The translations under genes were made by a program, and so were the position numbers. The notes beneath the pieces were generated by a model. It searched no databases. It saw only the letters and a program-made list of their open reading frames with translations, and was not told the origin of the DNA. This document shows, one piece after another, positions 13,272 to 20,982 of a stretch of 29,911 nucleotides of DNA (position 1 is its first letter; the number at the start of each line of letters is the position of its first letter). The stretch lies in contig SKFX01000137.1 in assembly GCA_007117775.1 (NCBI GenBank), forward strand, positions 1-29,911, written 5' to 3'. This DNA is from Ilumatobacteraceae bacterium. GTDB lineage: Bacteria; Actinomycetota; Acidimicrobiia; Acidimicrobiales; Ilumatobacteraceae.

Positions 13272-14477
13272 ATGGAGTTCCGCCGCATCAGCAACCTGCC
13301 GCCGTACGTCTTCACGATCATCAACAACCTGAAGATCGAGGCACGTCGGGCCGGCCATGATGTGATCGATCTCGGGTTCGGCAACCCCGATATCGCATCA
13401 CCGCAGATCGCCGTGGACAAACTCGCTGAGGCCGCCCGGATGCCCCGGAACCACCGGTATTCGGTCAGTCGCGGTCTGCCGAAGTTGCGGGAGGCGATCG
13501 CGGCCTATTATGAGCGCGTCTGGGGGGTATCGCTGGACCCGGAACTCGAGGTGACGAACACGATCGGCTCCAAGGAGGGATTCAGCCACCTGATGTGGGT
13601 GCTGTTGGATCACAACGATGCAGCCATCGTGCCGACACCGAGCTATCCGATCCATATGTACGGGCCGCTGTTCGCCGGAGCGGATCTGCGTCAGGTGCCG
13701 ATGCGGGGTCTCAGCCATCCCGATGCCCGGGCAGACTTCACTGCGGACTTCATGCAGCGTCTCGCCACCGCCTACGACATCGGCTGGCCCAAACCGAGGG
13801 TGCTGGTCATCTCCTTCCCGCACAATCCGACCGGTGCGATCGTCGACGCGGACTTCATGCAACAGGTGGTGGACTTCTGTCGTGAACACGACATGATCGC
13901 CGTCCACGACTTCGCCTATGCCGATATGGGATTCGATGGGGTCCAACCGCCGAGCATCCTGCAGGCAGAGGGGGCCAAGGACTGCGCGGTCGAGCTCTAC
14001 TCGATGACCAAGAGCTTCTCGATGGCGGGCTGGCGCGTCGCGTTCTTGGTGGGCAATGCCGAGGTCGTGCAGGCGCTCGTCAAATTGAAGAGTTATCTCG
14101 ATTACGGTGTGTTCCAGCCGGTCCAGATCGCGGCGACGGTGACATTGAATGAGGCGGTGGACTATCCGAGCGAGGTCAGCGCGATCTATGAGAGCCGCTG
14201 CGATGCGCTGATCGACGGACTCGAGCGCATCGGCTGGGAGGTGCCCAAACCCGGTGGTTCGATGTTCGTCTGGGCACCGATCCCCGAGGCGTATGCCGAG
14301 ATGGACTCGGTCGAGTTCTGTTCGCTGATGGTCCGTGAATGCGATGTGGCGCTGTCGCCCGGAGCGGGTTTCGGCCCCGGTGGAGAGGGCTATGTGCGCT
14401 TTGCGCTGATCGAGAACGAGAAACGCATCGCACAGGGCATCCGCAATCTGCGGCGTGGTCTGGTCAAGTTGGGCTGA
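13272..14477 (+). CDS. alaC: AlaC-type pyridoxal-phosphate aminotransferase
   Basis: A 401-residue fold-type I aminotransferase very close in layout to E. coli AlaC, which makes alanine from pyruvate and glutamate. It shares RISNLPPYVF, the GNPD motif, YSVSRGLPKLREAI, IGSKEGFSHLM, PSYPIHMYGPL, FPHNPTGA, VHDFAYADMGFDG, the lysine loop SMTKSFSMAGWR (PLP on Lys247) and VRFALIENEKRI. Length matches the family. The ATG start is supported by a -10-like box six bases upstream. An ACT-domain gene starts 3 bp after its stop, hinting at amino-acid-sensitive regulation. Other substrates such as valine or aspartate cannot be excluded. Confidence 0.9.
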   Translation: MEFRRISNLPPYVFTIINNLKIEARRAGHDVIDLGFGNPDIASPQIAVDKLAEAARMPRNHRYSVSRGLPKLREAIAAYYERVWGVSLDPELEVTNTIGSKEGFSHLMWVLLDHNDAAIVPTPSYPIHMYGPLFAGADLRQVPMRGLSHPDARADFTADFMQRLATAYDIGWPKPRVLVISFPHNPTGAIVDADFMQQVVDFCREHDMIAVHDFAYADMGFDGVQPPSILQAEGAKDCAVELYSMTKSFSMAGWRVAFLVGNAEVVQALVKLKSYLDYGVFQPVQIAATVTLNEAVDYPSEVSAIYESRCDALIDGLERIGWEVPKPGGSMFVWAPIPEAYAEMDSVEFCSLMVRECDVALSPGAGFGPGGEGYVRFALIENEKRIAQGIRNLRRGLVKLG

Positions 14478-14480
14478 ACC

Positions 14481-15110
14481 GTGTCGGTGCTCGTCGCTCT
14501 GCGGGTGCGCCTTCCGGACCGGCCCGGAGCCCTCGGCTTGGTGGCCAGCAGGATCGGAGCGGTCCGCGGTGATGTGCTCGGCGTCGAGATCCTCGAGGTG
14601 ATCGGCACGAGCGTGCTCGATGAGATCGTGGTGCGACTCGACACCGCTGAGGTGCTCGAGTTGATGATCGGTGAGATCAATGCGGTGGACGGAACGTCGG
14701 TGGACCATGTCCGGCCGATCACCGATGGTCGTGCCGATCCGAGCCTGAGCGCACTGCGCGCCGCAGTCCGCTGTGCGGAGGCTCCTAGTGAGCGGTGGGC
14801 CGAGGAGTTCTGTGACGCGCTGATTGGTTGGTGTGATGCGCAGTGGGTGCTGATCGAGGAATCGGATTCGGGCACGATGGTGTTCGGGCGTGGTGAACGC
14901 CCTGCGGCCCCTGCACCCGACACGGCCACGGAGGCATCTCGGGAGATCCGCGTCGAGATGGTGCGGCGGGGGGTGCGGCTGAATGTGGGCGTGACGGACC
15001 GGCCGATCCATGATCGCGACCGACTGCGCGTCGCGCTGCTGGCGCGTCTCGTCGACGCGCTGGTCGATCCCGGATCAGCCGCCCCGGGTTCAGTCGGCCC
15101 AGTTGCGTGA
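14481..15110 (+). CDS. ACT-domain protein of unknown function
   Basis: A 209-residue protein whose first 80 residues form an ACT domain, the small amino-acid-binding regulatory fold. It starts VALRVRLPDRPGALGLVASRIG, continues with a glycine-rich turn (VRGDVLGVEILEV) and a second strand-helix unit. The C-terminal 120 residues contain a Trp/Cys-rich segment (WAEEFCDALIGWCDAQW) and no catalytic motif I recognise. The GTG at 14481 lies 3 bp after alaC, so the two are co-transcribed. It may sense an amino acid made by the aminotransferase. The last 21 bp overlap the 3' end of the convergent glpK. Confidence 0.75.
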   Translation: MSVLVALRVRLPDRPGALGLVASRIGAVRGDVLGVEILEVIGTSVLDEIVVRLDTAEVLELMIGEINAVDGTSVDHVRPITDGRADPSLSALRAAVRCAEAPSERWAEEFCDALIGWCDAQWVLIEESDSGTMVFGRGERPAAPAPDTATEASREIRVEMVRRGVRLNVGVTDRPIHDRDRLRVALLARLVDALVDPGSAAPGSVGPVA

Positions 15111-16595
15111 TCGCTCGACGGCCCGCAGCCACTGATCATGCTGGGCGTTCGAGAGTTCCCGCGGTGCCATCGGGCTGAATTCGGCGTCGAGTTCCCAGCG
15201 ATCCGCGATGGAGTCGAGATCCGGCCAGACGCCCTCGGCGAGACCGGCGAGGAACGCCGCGCCGAGCGATGTGGTCTCCTGGTCGTGTGGTCGCCTCACG
15301 ATGGTGTCGAGTTGATCGGCTTGGAACTGCAAGAGCAGATCCATCGCAGATGCGCCGCCATCGACGCGCAGTTCCTTGAGTTCGGTGCCGGTCGCGGCGA
15401 CCATGGCCTCGACGACATCGCGCACCTGATACGCGATGGCCTCCACGGTGGCCCGAGCGAGATGCGCTCGGGTGGTGCCACGGGTGATGCCCACGATCGT
15501 CCCCCGGGCCCCCGGATCCCAGTGGGGTGCGCCGAGGCCGGTGAACGCCGGGACCACGAACACCCCTGCGGCGTCGGGCACCGATGAGGCCAAGGGGCCG
15601 GCCTCATCGGCTGCGTCGATGATGCCGAGACCATCGCGCAACCACTGGATGGCAGCGCCGGTGACGAACACCGATCCCTCAAGGGCATAGGTCACCGAGC
15701 CATCACCGAGTTGCCAGGCGATCGTTGACAGCATGCCCTCGATCGCCGATGGGCGTGTGGCGCCGGTGTTGAGCAGTACGAAACTGCCGGTGCCGTAGGT
15801 GTTCTTGGCCATCCCCGCGGTTGTGCATGCCTGGCCGAACAGCGCCGCCTGCTGGTCTCCGGCGATCCCGCTGATCGGGATCTCGGCGGGTACACCGCAG
15901 CGCGGTGAGGTGAGCCCCACCCTCCCACTCGAGGCGACGACCTCGCCGAGCGCATTCTTCGGCACCGTGAACAGCTCGCAGAGCTCCTCATCCCAACGGC
16001 AGCGGTCGATATCGAACAACAGGGTCCTGCTGGCATTGGTCACATCGGTGGCGAAGACCTCGCCGCCGGTCAGATTCCAGATCAACCATGAGTCGATGGT
16101 GCCGAGCGCGAGATCGGCCTCGGCCAGTCGCTCGGGGTCGATGGCGTGCTCGAGCATCCATTCGAATTTGGTGGCGGTGAAGTAGGGGTCGAGTACGAGG
16201 CCGGTCCGTGCTCGAATGAGGTCGAGGTGGCCGGCTTCGATGAGTTCGTGGCAGCGCTGCGCCGTTCGGCGGTCCTGCCAGACGATCGCGCGACAGAGCG
16301 GTTCGCCGGTTCGCCGGTCCCATGCCACTGCGGTCTCACGTTGATTGGTGATGCCGATGGCTGCCACATATTCGACTCCGACTCGATCGATCACATTGTT
16401 GAGGGTGGCGGCGACGGCCTGCCAGATCTCGGCTGGATCATGTTCGACCCATCCCGGTTGCGGGAAGTGCTGAGTGAATTCGCGGTAATCGGCGATCGAG
16501 GGGCGGTGGTCGGCGAACACCGCCCGGGAGCGCACACCGGTCGTGCCGGCATCGATGGCGATCACGCAGGTGCTGGGAGACGGCGACGAACGCAT
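15090..16595 (-). CDS. glpK: Glycerol kinase
   Basis: A 501-residue FGGY-family kinase that phosphorylates glycerol to glycerol 3-phosphate. Motifs include GITNQRETAVAWD, AIVWQDRRTAQ, LGTIDSWLIWNLTGG, ISGIAGDQQAALFGQ, KNTYGTGSFVLLNTG, ALEGSVFVTGAAIQWLRD and GLGAPHWDPGARGTIVGITRG, all typical of GlpK. The first phosphate loop reads AIDAGTTGVRSR instead of the usual DQGTTSSR, so Gln is replaced by Ala and the next residues differ. No transporter or glycerol-3-phosphate dehydrogenase gene is adjacent. TACCGT lies six bases before the ATG. The 3' end overlaps the ACT gene by 21 bp. Confidence 0.95.
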   Translation of the reverse strand: MRSSPSPSTCVIAIDAGTTGVRSRAVFADHRPSIADYREFTQHFPQPGWVEHDPAEIWQAVAATLNNVIDRVGVEYVAAIGITNQRETAVAWDRRTGEPLCRAIVWQDRRTAQRCHELIEAGHLDLIRARTGLVLDPYFTATKFEWMLEHAIDPERLAEADLALGTIDSWLIWNLTGGEVFATDVTNASRTLLFDIDRCRWDEELCELFTVPKNALGEVVASSGRVGLTSPRCGVPAEIPISGIAGDQQAALFGQACTTAGMAKNTYGTGSFVLLNTGATRPSAIEGMLSTIAWQLGDGSVTYALEGSVFVTGAAIQWLRDGLGIIDAADEAGPLASSVPDAAGVFVVPAFTGLGAPHWDPGARGTIVGITRGTTRAHLARATVEAIAYQVRDVVEAMVAATGTELKELRVDGGASAMDLLLQFQADQLDTIVRRPHDQETTSLGAAFLAGLAEGVWPDLDSIADRWELDAEFSPMAPRELSNAQHDQWLRAVERSRNWAD

Positions 16596-16601
16596 CTCCT
16601 C

Positions 16602-16607
16602 ACGGTA
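16602..16607 (-). promoter_or_regulatory. -10 element (TACCGT) of glpK
   Basis: TACCGT on the minus strand is six bases before the ATG at 16595. The 15 bases through the ATG match those of the hydrolase gene at 2527 except at one position. Confidence 0.5.
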
Positions 16608-16669
16608 GTCGCCGTCACATCAGCGCGGCGCGGTCGGCGTCTGAGGCGTTCAGCGGTCGCGTCGCCGCG

Positions 16670-17026
16670 TCAGCGGCGGGGCCGGCGTGAGCGGTTCGGG
16701 CGACTCGACGGGCCCGCGGACGTGCGCTTGGTCGGCGCCGGTCGCGGTCGCGGCCCGGGTGTGGTGGCGGTCTCGCGGCGTTCTGCGGGCGCGGTCTTGG
16801 CCTCGCTGCGCATCTGCTTGATCGTCTTGCGCTGGTAGCCGAGCTTGGCCAGCACGGCACCGAGGCCGAGGTAGAGCGGACCGCTGATCAGCAGGCCGGT
16901 GAGCGCACCGAGCAGATTGCGCTCTCGGAAGAAGAGCACGAAGACCAGCGCCATGATGGCGACGTACAGCACCCATTCGCGCATCAAGCGGGTCCATGGG
17001 ACGGGGCGAGATGAATCCCAGCGCAT
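16670..17026 (-). CDS. Small membrane protein, DUF4229-like
   Basis: A 118-residue protein with two hydrophobic helices (about 18-33 and 38-62) linked by FFRERN, then KLGYQRKTIKQMR and a long basic Arg/Pro/Thr tail. The layout resembles the small actinobacterial DUF4229 membrane proteins, whose function is not known. The ATG at 17026 is chosen because TACAAC lies six bases upstream, near the -10 pattern of neighbouring genes. An internal ATG at 16984 would begin just before the first helix. It is divergent from pfkA, with 63 bp between starts. Confidence 0.65.
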   Translation of the reverse strand: MRWDSSRPVPWTRLMREWVLYVAIMALVFVLFFRERNLLGALTGLLISGPLYLGLGAVLAKLGYQRKTIKQMRSEAKTAPAERRETATTPGPRPRPAPTKRTSAGPSSRPNRSRRPRR

Positions 17027-17075
17027 GGCACTGTTGTAGCAGCATTGACAACCAACAACCCACTGCGGCGATGCC

Positions 17076-17081
17076 TAGGCT
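17076..17081 (+). promoter_or_regulatory. -10 element (TAGGCT) of pfkA
   Basis: TAGGCT ends eight bases before the GTG at 17090. A TTGACA at 17045-17050 is 25 bp upstream, too far to act as its -35. Confidence 0.5.
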
Positions 17082-17089
17082 GGTGAGCC

Positions 17090-18124
17090 GTGCGTATCGG
17101 AGTGCTGACCGGAGGTGGCGACTGTCCCGGATTGAACGCGGTGATCCGCGCCATCGTCCGCAAGGGTGAACGCATCTATGGCGATGAACTGGTCGGATTT
17201 CTCGACGCCTGGGACGGTGTCATGGATCGCCGCACCACCGCGCTGACGGTCGAGTCGATGCGGGGCACACTGCCGCGCGGTGGCACGGTGCTCGGAACCC
17301 GGCGGGGAAGTCCGTTCGACCATCCCGATGGTGTCGAGCGGGTGGCCGCCACGGTGTCAGATCTCGGTCTCGACGGCATCATCGTGATCGGGGGCAACGG
17401 TTCGCTCACGGTGGCGTCCAAACTGTTCGATGACCATCAGATCCCGGTGATCGGGGTCCCCAAGACCATCGACAATGACATCGAGGGGACCGATATCACC
17501 TTCGGCTTCAACACTGCGGTGCAGATCGCCACCGATGCCATCGACCGGTTGCACACCACCGCGGAGAGCCATGACCGGGTCATGGTCGTGGAGGTCATGG
17601 GTCGCGATAGCGGCTGGATCGCCACCGAAGCCGGTATCGCCGGGGGAGCGGCGGTGGTGCTGATCCCCGAGATCCCCTTTGACGTCGGCCAGGTCTGTGA
17701 GCGGATCATCCGCCGCCATGAACGCGGGCGGTACGCGTCCATCGTCGTAGTCGCTGAAGGCGCCCAGCCGATCGCGGGGACGATGGAGGTCGCCGAGCGC
17801 AGTATCGACCGATTCGGACATGCTCGCCTGGGTGGGATCGGCAGCATCATCGCCGAGGAGATCCGTGAACGGACCGGGTTCGACACCCGACCGGTGCTGC
17901 TCGGCCATGTGCAGCGCGGCGGAACCCCGACAGCGTTCGACCGCGTGCTGTCGACCCGCTTCGGCGTGGCGGCCATCGACGCCGCCCACGGCCGGCACTG
18001 GGGCGAGATGGTCGCGGCCCGTGGCCGCGAGGTCATCCCGGTTCCGCTCTCTGAAGCAGTGGGTCGGACACGTCAGGTGGATATGACGGTCTACCGCGAT
18101 GTCGCTGAGGTCTTCTTCGCCTGA
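17090..18124 (+). CDS. pfkA: 6-phosphofructokinase (phosphoryl donor uncertain)
   Basis: A 344-residue group-A phosphofructokinase, the glycolytic step from fructose 6-phosphate to the 1,6-bisphosphate. It has GVLTGGGDCPGLNAVIR, PKTIDNDIEGTD with catalytic Asp128, VEVMGRDSGWIA, and LGHVQRGGTPTAFDR. Residues that distinguish donor types are mixed. The GGDG/GGDD site reads GGNGS with Asn103 and Gly104, and the residue before TIDND is Lys125. In this family Gly at 104 goes with ATP, while Lys before TIDND is typical of pyrophosphate enzymes and of the actinobacterial clade. The presence of ppdK nearby would suit pyrophosphate-linked glycolysis, but the donor cannot be assigned. The GTG start follows a -10-like box. 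Confidence 0.93.
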   Translation: MRIGVLTGGGDCPGLNAVIRAIVRKGERIYGDELVGFLDAWDGVMDRRTTALTVESMRGTLPRGGTVLGTRRGSPFDHPDGVERVAATVSDLGLDGIIVIGGNGSLTVASKLFDDHQIPVIGVPKTIDNDIEGTDITFGFNTAVQIATDAIDRLHTTAESHDRVMVVEVMGRDSGWIATEAGIAGGAAVVLIPEIPFDVGQVCERIIRRHERGRYASIVVVAEGAQPIAGTMEVAERSIDRFGHARLGGIGSIIAEEIRERTGFDTRPVLLGHVQRGGTPTAFDRVLSTRFGVAAIDAAHGRHWGEMVAARGREVIPVPLSEAVGRTRQVDMTVYRDVAEVFFA

Positions 18125-18132
18125 GTGTCAGG
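18120..18132. terminator. Short hairpin over the pfkA and lipoprotein stop codons
   Basis: CCTGA and TCAGG (18120-18124 and 18128-18132) with a 3-nt loop form a 5-bp stem that contains the last bases of both convergent genes. It is very small and may be chance. Confidence 0.25.
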
Positions 18133-18769
18133 TGCTGGTTCCAATGGCCGGGAACGGTGGCTGAGTCGATTCAGCGAGTCCCGGATAGTCGTAGACCTTG
18201 AGGTCCCCGATTCTGGACTGACCGTCACCTCGAGGCCACGCCCGATCTTCTCCGTCGACGCGCAGGCGGACGAATTGCAGGCCGGGGATCTCGGTGACGG
18301 TGAAGACGATCTGGCCGAGCGCGAGCACCAAGGCGTCGTCGGTGAGGTCTTCGAGGCTGCCCGAGACGTCGACGTACAAGATGTTGCTGGCCCGGCGCGC
18401 TGAATTCAAGACGGTATCGGGTGGGATGGCTGAGATGAGGCGGCTGTCGAGTTCGCTCTGGGTCGGGCCGTCGAAGAGTGCGGTGAGGATCTCGGTGGGG
18501 TTGGCGAGCGCCCCGCGCTGGTTCGAGCGCAGCCGGCGCTGTTGGCCGGGTTCGGTGGGTCCCACCAAGAAGATGGTGGTATCGCCGGTTGCGTCGACGA
18601 CCGATGCCGTGTCAACGTCATTCGACGCCGGGTCATCGATGGGGATATCGCGGGGGCTCGAATCGGGTTGGATGCTGCACCCCGAGGCGATCGCCAACAC
18701 CACCGCGGCTGAGCCGATCAGCACCGCCCGTCGTCGCGATCGTCTGCCCCGGTGCGCTGGCGGCCTCAT
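18128..18769 (-). CDS. GerMN-domain lipoprotein, shortened LpqB-like
   Basis: A 213-residue predicted lipoprotein. An Arg-rich n-region and hydrophobic core lead to the lipobox IASGC, with Cys31 as the lipidated residue. After a polar linker, residues 65-195 match a GerMN-type domain: TIFLVG, EILTALFDGPTQSELDSRL, a VLNSAR turn, ILYVDVSGSLEDL and FTVTEIPGLQFVRLRVDG. It is the last gene of a response regulator, kinase and lipoprotein operon and overlaps the kinase stop by ATGA. That is the position of LpqB in mtrA-mtrB-lpqB. LpqB is usually near 580 residues with a C-terminal propeller; here only the GerMN part is present. The open frame is clean, so this looks like a genuine short form. Confidence 0.82.
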   Translation of the reverse strand: MRPPAHRGRRSRRRAVLIGSAAVVLAIASGCSIQPDSSPRDIPIDDPASNDVDTASVVDATGDTTIFLVGPTEPGQQRRLRSNQRGALANPTEILTALFDGPTQSELDSRLISAIPPDTVLNSARRASNILYVDVSGSLEDLTDDALVLALGQIVFTVTEIPGLQFVRLRVDGEDRAWPRGDGQSRIGDLKVYDYPGLAESTQPPFPAIGTST

Positions 18770-20271
18770 TCGGTGACCTCTTCGGCAGGCAACTCGATCA
18801 CGAAACGCGCACCCGGCTGGCCGTCGAGCCGATCCTGGACCCAGATCTTCCCGCCGTGGAGTCGGATGTGTTCATCGACGAGGGACAGTCCGAGGCCAGC
18901 ACCGTCGGTTCCTGAGCGACGTCCCGCTGATCCAGCGCGGGCGAAGCGTTCGAAGACGCGCTCGCGGTCCTCTTCGGGGACGCCCGGGCCATGATCCTCA
19001 ACGGCGATGCGTACGGCGGTGACCTCGGAGTCGATCATCTCAGACATCGTGTCGGTGGTCTCATCGTCTCTGGTGACATCGACCTCGGTGATCGTGATGG
19101 TGGCCTCACTGTCAGCGGCCCCGTGGATGCGGGCGTTGTCGAGCAGGTTGGCGATCACACGTGCCAGTCGGCGACGGTCACCATCGATCACCAGATGCTC
19201 GGCGCGCTCGGAGACTTCCACCGTCGTCTCGGGCAAACTGCTGACGATGACCGCATTGCGGACGAACTCGGCCACGAGGAGTTCTTCGAGGTTGAGTTGG
19301 ATGGCTCCGGCATCGAAGCGGCTGATCTCGAGCAGATCCTCCACCAGGCCGCTGAACCTGATGACATCGCTCTTGAGCAGATCGAGTGCGGCGCGAGCGC
19401 GATCGGGCATCTCTTCGCGACGTGCGTCCATGACGTCCACCGATGCTGACAATGTCATCAGCGGTGACCGCAACTCGTGGCTGACATCTGATGCGAAACG
19501 GGCATCGCGTTCGACGCGCTGCTGCAGTGCGGAGGCCATCTCGTTGAATGATGTCGCCAGCACGCTGAGATCGGGGTCATCGGTCGGTTCGAGTCGTGTG
19601 TCGAGGCGCCCATCAGCGAAGGCTCGCGCCGCCTGGGCGGCGACCCCGACAGGCTTCACGACGCGGCGGGCCGCGAAGATCCCGAGCAGCACGCCGAGGC
19701 CGGTGGTGATCGCGCCGGCGAGGATCAGAGCGAGGCGCACGCTCCCGAGCGTGTTGTTGACCTCATCGAGGCTGAAGAACTCGAAATACGAACCGGCTCC
19801 GGGCAGCGGCCACCCGACCACGAGATTCGGCTCACCACCGATATCGACCACCATGCGCGATGCCACCGCATCGTCATTGACGCGATCGATGAGGTCGTCG
19901 GGTAGGAGTTCTGCTTGATAGCGGCCCACCCCGCCGTACCAGTCCTCGGTGGCGCGAAAGAAGATCAGCGGACGCTCAACACCGAATGAGCGCAGCGCAT
20001 CGATGGCATCTTGGATATTCGGGGGGTTGCCGCGCAGGCTGTTCTGAACGATCTGGGCGTTGCGTCGAGCGGTGTTGATGCTGGTCTCTTCGCGTTCAGC
20101 GCCGACGTTGGAGCGGGTGAGACCGAACGTGGTGGCGGCCAAAAAGATTGACAGCGCCAACGAGCCGAGCATGAAGATCAGCAGGATTCGTCGCCGCAGG
20201 CCGAGCTTGCGACGCGTCGGGTGCATCTCAGATGGTGGAGCGTCGCGCTCGGAGTCGCTGATCAGCGTCAT
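18766..20271 (-). CDS. mtrB: Sensor histidine kinase, MtrB-like
   Basis: A 501-residue membrane kinase. There are two transmembrane helices (about 28-51 and 178-201) around a sensor region of about 125 residues. A HAMP linker follows (RRVVKPVGVAAQAARAFADGR). The dimerisation box FASDVSHELRSPL carries phospho-accepting His265. The ATPase domain has the N box RVIANLLDNARIHG and the G boxes VEDHGPGVPEEDRERVFERF and GAGLGLSLVDEH. In the MtrAB system the kinase links cell-wall growth and division to gene expression. Gene order supports that assignment. The ATG at 20271 is used; a TTG at 20280 would overlap the regulator stop. Confidence 0.9.
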   Translation of the reverse strand: MTLISDSERDAPPSEMHPTRRKLGLRRRILLIFMLGSLALSIFLAATTFGLTRSNVGAEREETSINTARRNAQIVQNSLRGNPPNIQDAIDALRSFGVERPLIFFRATEDWYGGVGRYQAELLPDDLIDRVNDDAVASRMVVDIGGEPNLVVGWPLPGAGSYFEFFSLDEVNNTLGSVRLALILAGAITTGLGVLLGIFAARRVVKPVGVAAQAARAFADGRLDTRLEPTDDPDLSVLATSFNEMASALQQRVERDARFASDVSHELRSPLMTLSASVDVMDARREEMPDRARAALDLLKSDVIRFSGLVEDLLEISRFDAGAIQLNLEELLVAEFVRNAVIVSSLPETTVEVSERAEHLVIDGDRRRLARVIANLLDNARIHGAADSEATITITEVDVTRDDETTDTMSEMIDSEVTAVRIAVEDHGPGVPEEDRERVFERFARAGSAGRRSGTDGAGLGLSLVDEHIRLHGGKIWVQDRLDGQPGARFVIELPAEEVTE

Positions 20272-20276
20272 GGCGA

Positions 20277-20957
20277 TCAAGCCTGGAGGCGATAGCCGAG
20301 ACCTCGCACGGTGACCACATGACGCGGGTTGGCCGGATCGTTCTCGACTTTGGTGCGGAGTCGTCGCACATGGACGTCCACGAGACGGCCATCACCGAAA
20401 TAGTCGTAGCCCCACACACGGTCGAGCAACGCCTCACGGCTGAAGACCTTGCCCGGATGCTCCGCCAGCTCGCAGAGCAGACGGAATTCGGTCTTCGTGA
20501 GGTGCACCTCGTCACCGTTGCGCAGCACCTTGCCTTCTTCTGGGATCAGCTCAAGATCTCCGAAGGTCATCTTGGAATGCGATGAGGTGCCCGGCCGGAC
20601 GCGGCGCAGCAGCGCACGGATCCGGGCTGATAGTTCCTTGGCGGCGAAGGGCTTGGTGAGATAGTCATCAGCACCGGCCTCGAGTCCAGCGACGATGTCA
20701 TGGGTGTCGTTGCGGGCGGTGACCATCACGATCGGGACCGCACTGGTGCGTCGGATGGTCCGACACAATTCAAAGCCGTCGATACCCGGAAGCATGATGT
20801 CGATCAGCACCACGTCGGGTTGCTGGCGATTGAACAGTTCCACCGCGAGTTCGCCGCTCTCGGCTTCATCGACCGTCCATCCCTCGTCCTCGAGGGCCAA
20901 CTTGACGGCCGAACGGATCCGTTCATCGTCCTCAACGGTCAGAACTCGGGTGCCCAC
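20277..20957 (-). CDS. mtrA: OmpR-family response regulator, MtrA-like
   Basis: A 226-residue DNA-binding response regulator. The receiver domain has the acidic pair in LTVEDDERI, phospho-accepting Asp53 in LIDIMLPGIDG, Thr80 and Lys102 (LTKPFAAKEL). The C-terminal winged helix runs from about 130 to the end, with LTKTEFRLLCELAEHPGKVFSREALLDRVWGY and VDVHVRRLRTKVE, then TVRGLGYRL. Sequence and order match mycobacterial MtrA, an essential regulator tied to cell-cycle and envelope genes. The GTG at 20957 is chosen over an in-frame start at 21119, which would add 54 residues with no regulator homology and overlap the next gene. The kinase follows within a few bases. Confidence 0.92.
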   Translation of the reverse strand: MGTRVLTVEDDERIRSAVKLALEDEGWTVDEAESGELAVELFNRQQPDVVLIDIMLPGIDGFELCRTIRRTSAVPIVMVTARNDTHDIVAGLEAGADDYLTKPFAAKELSARIRALLRRVRPGTSSHSKMTFGDLELIPEEGKVLRNGDEVHLTKTEFRLLCELAEHPGKVFSREALLDRVWGYDYFGDGRLVDVHVRRLRTKVENDPANPRHVVTVRGLGYRLQA

Positions 20958-20963
20958 GGCAAT

Positions 20964-20969
20964 AGTCTG
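20964..20969 (-). promoter_or_regulatory. Possible -10 element (CAGACT) of mtrA
   Basis: CAGACT ends six bases before the GTG start at 20957. The hexamer is the same as that before ygfZ and is weaker than TANNNT. Confidence 0.35.
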
Positions 20970-20982
20970 CCCTATTTCGGCG

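Noticed and set aside
13398..15011. A 537-codon open frame on the minus strand across alaC and the ACT gene
   Set aside because: It is the mirror of two well-supported genes in GC-rich DNA, has a His/Arg/Asp-rich composition typical of antisense frames, and shows no domain motif.
17045..17081. TTGACA at 17045 as the -35 of the pfkA promoter
   Set aside because: The spacer to TAGGCT is 25 bp, well beyond the usual 16-19 bp.
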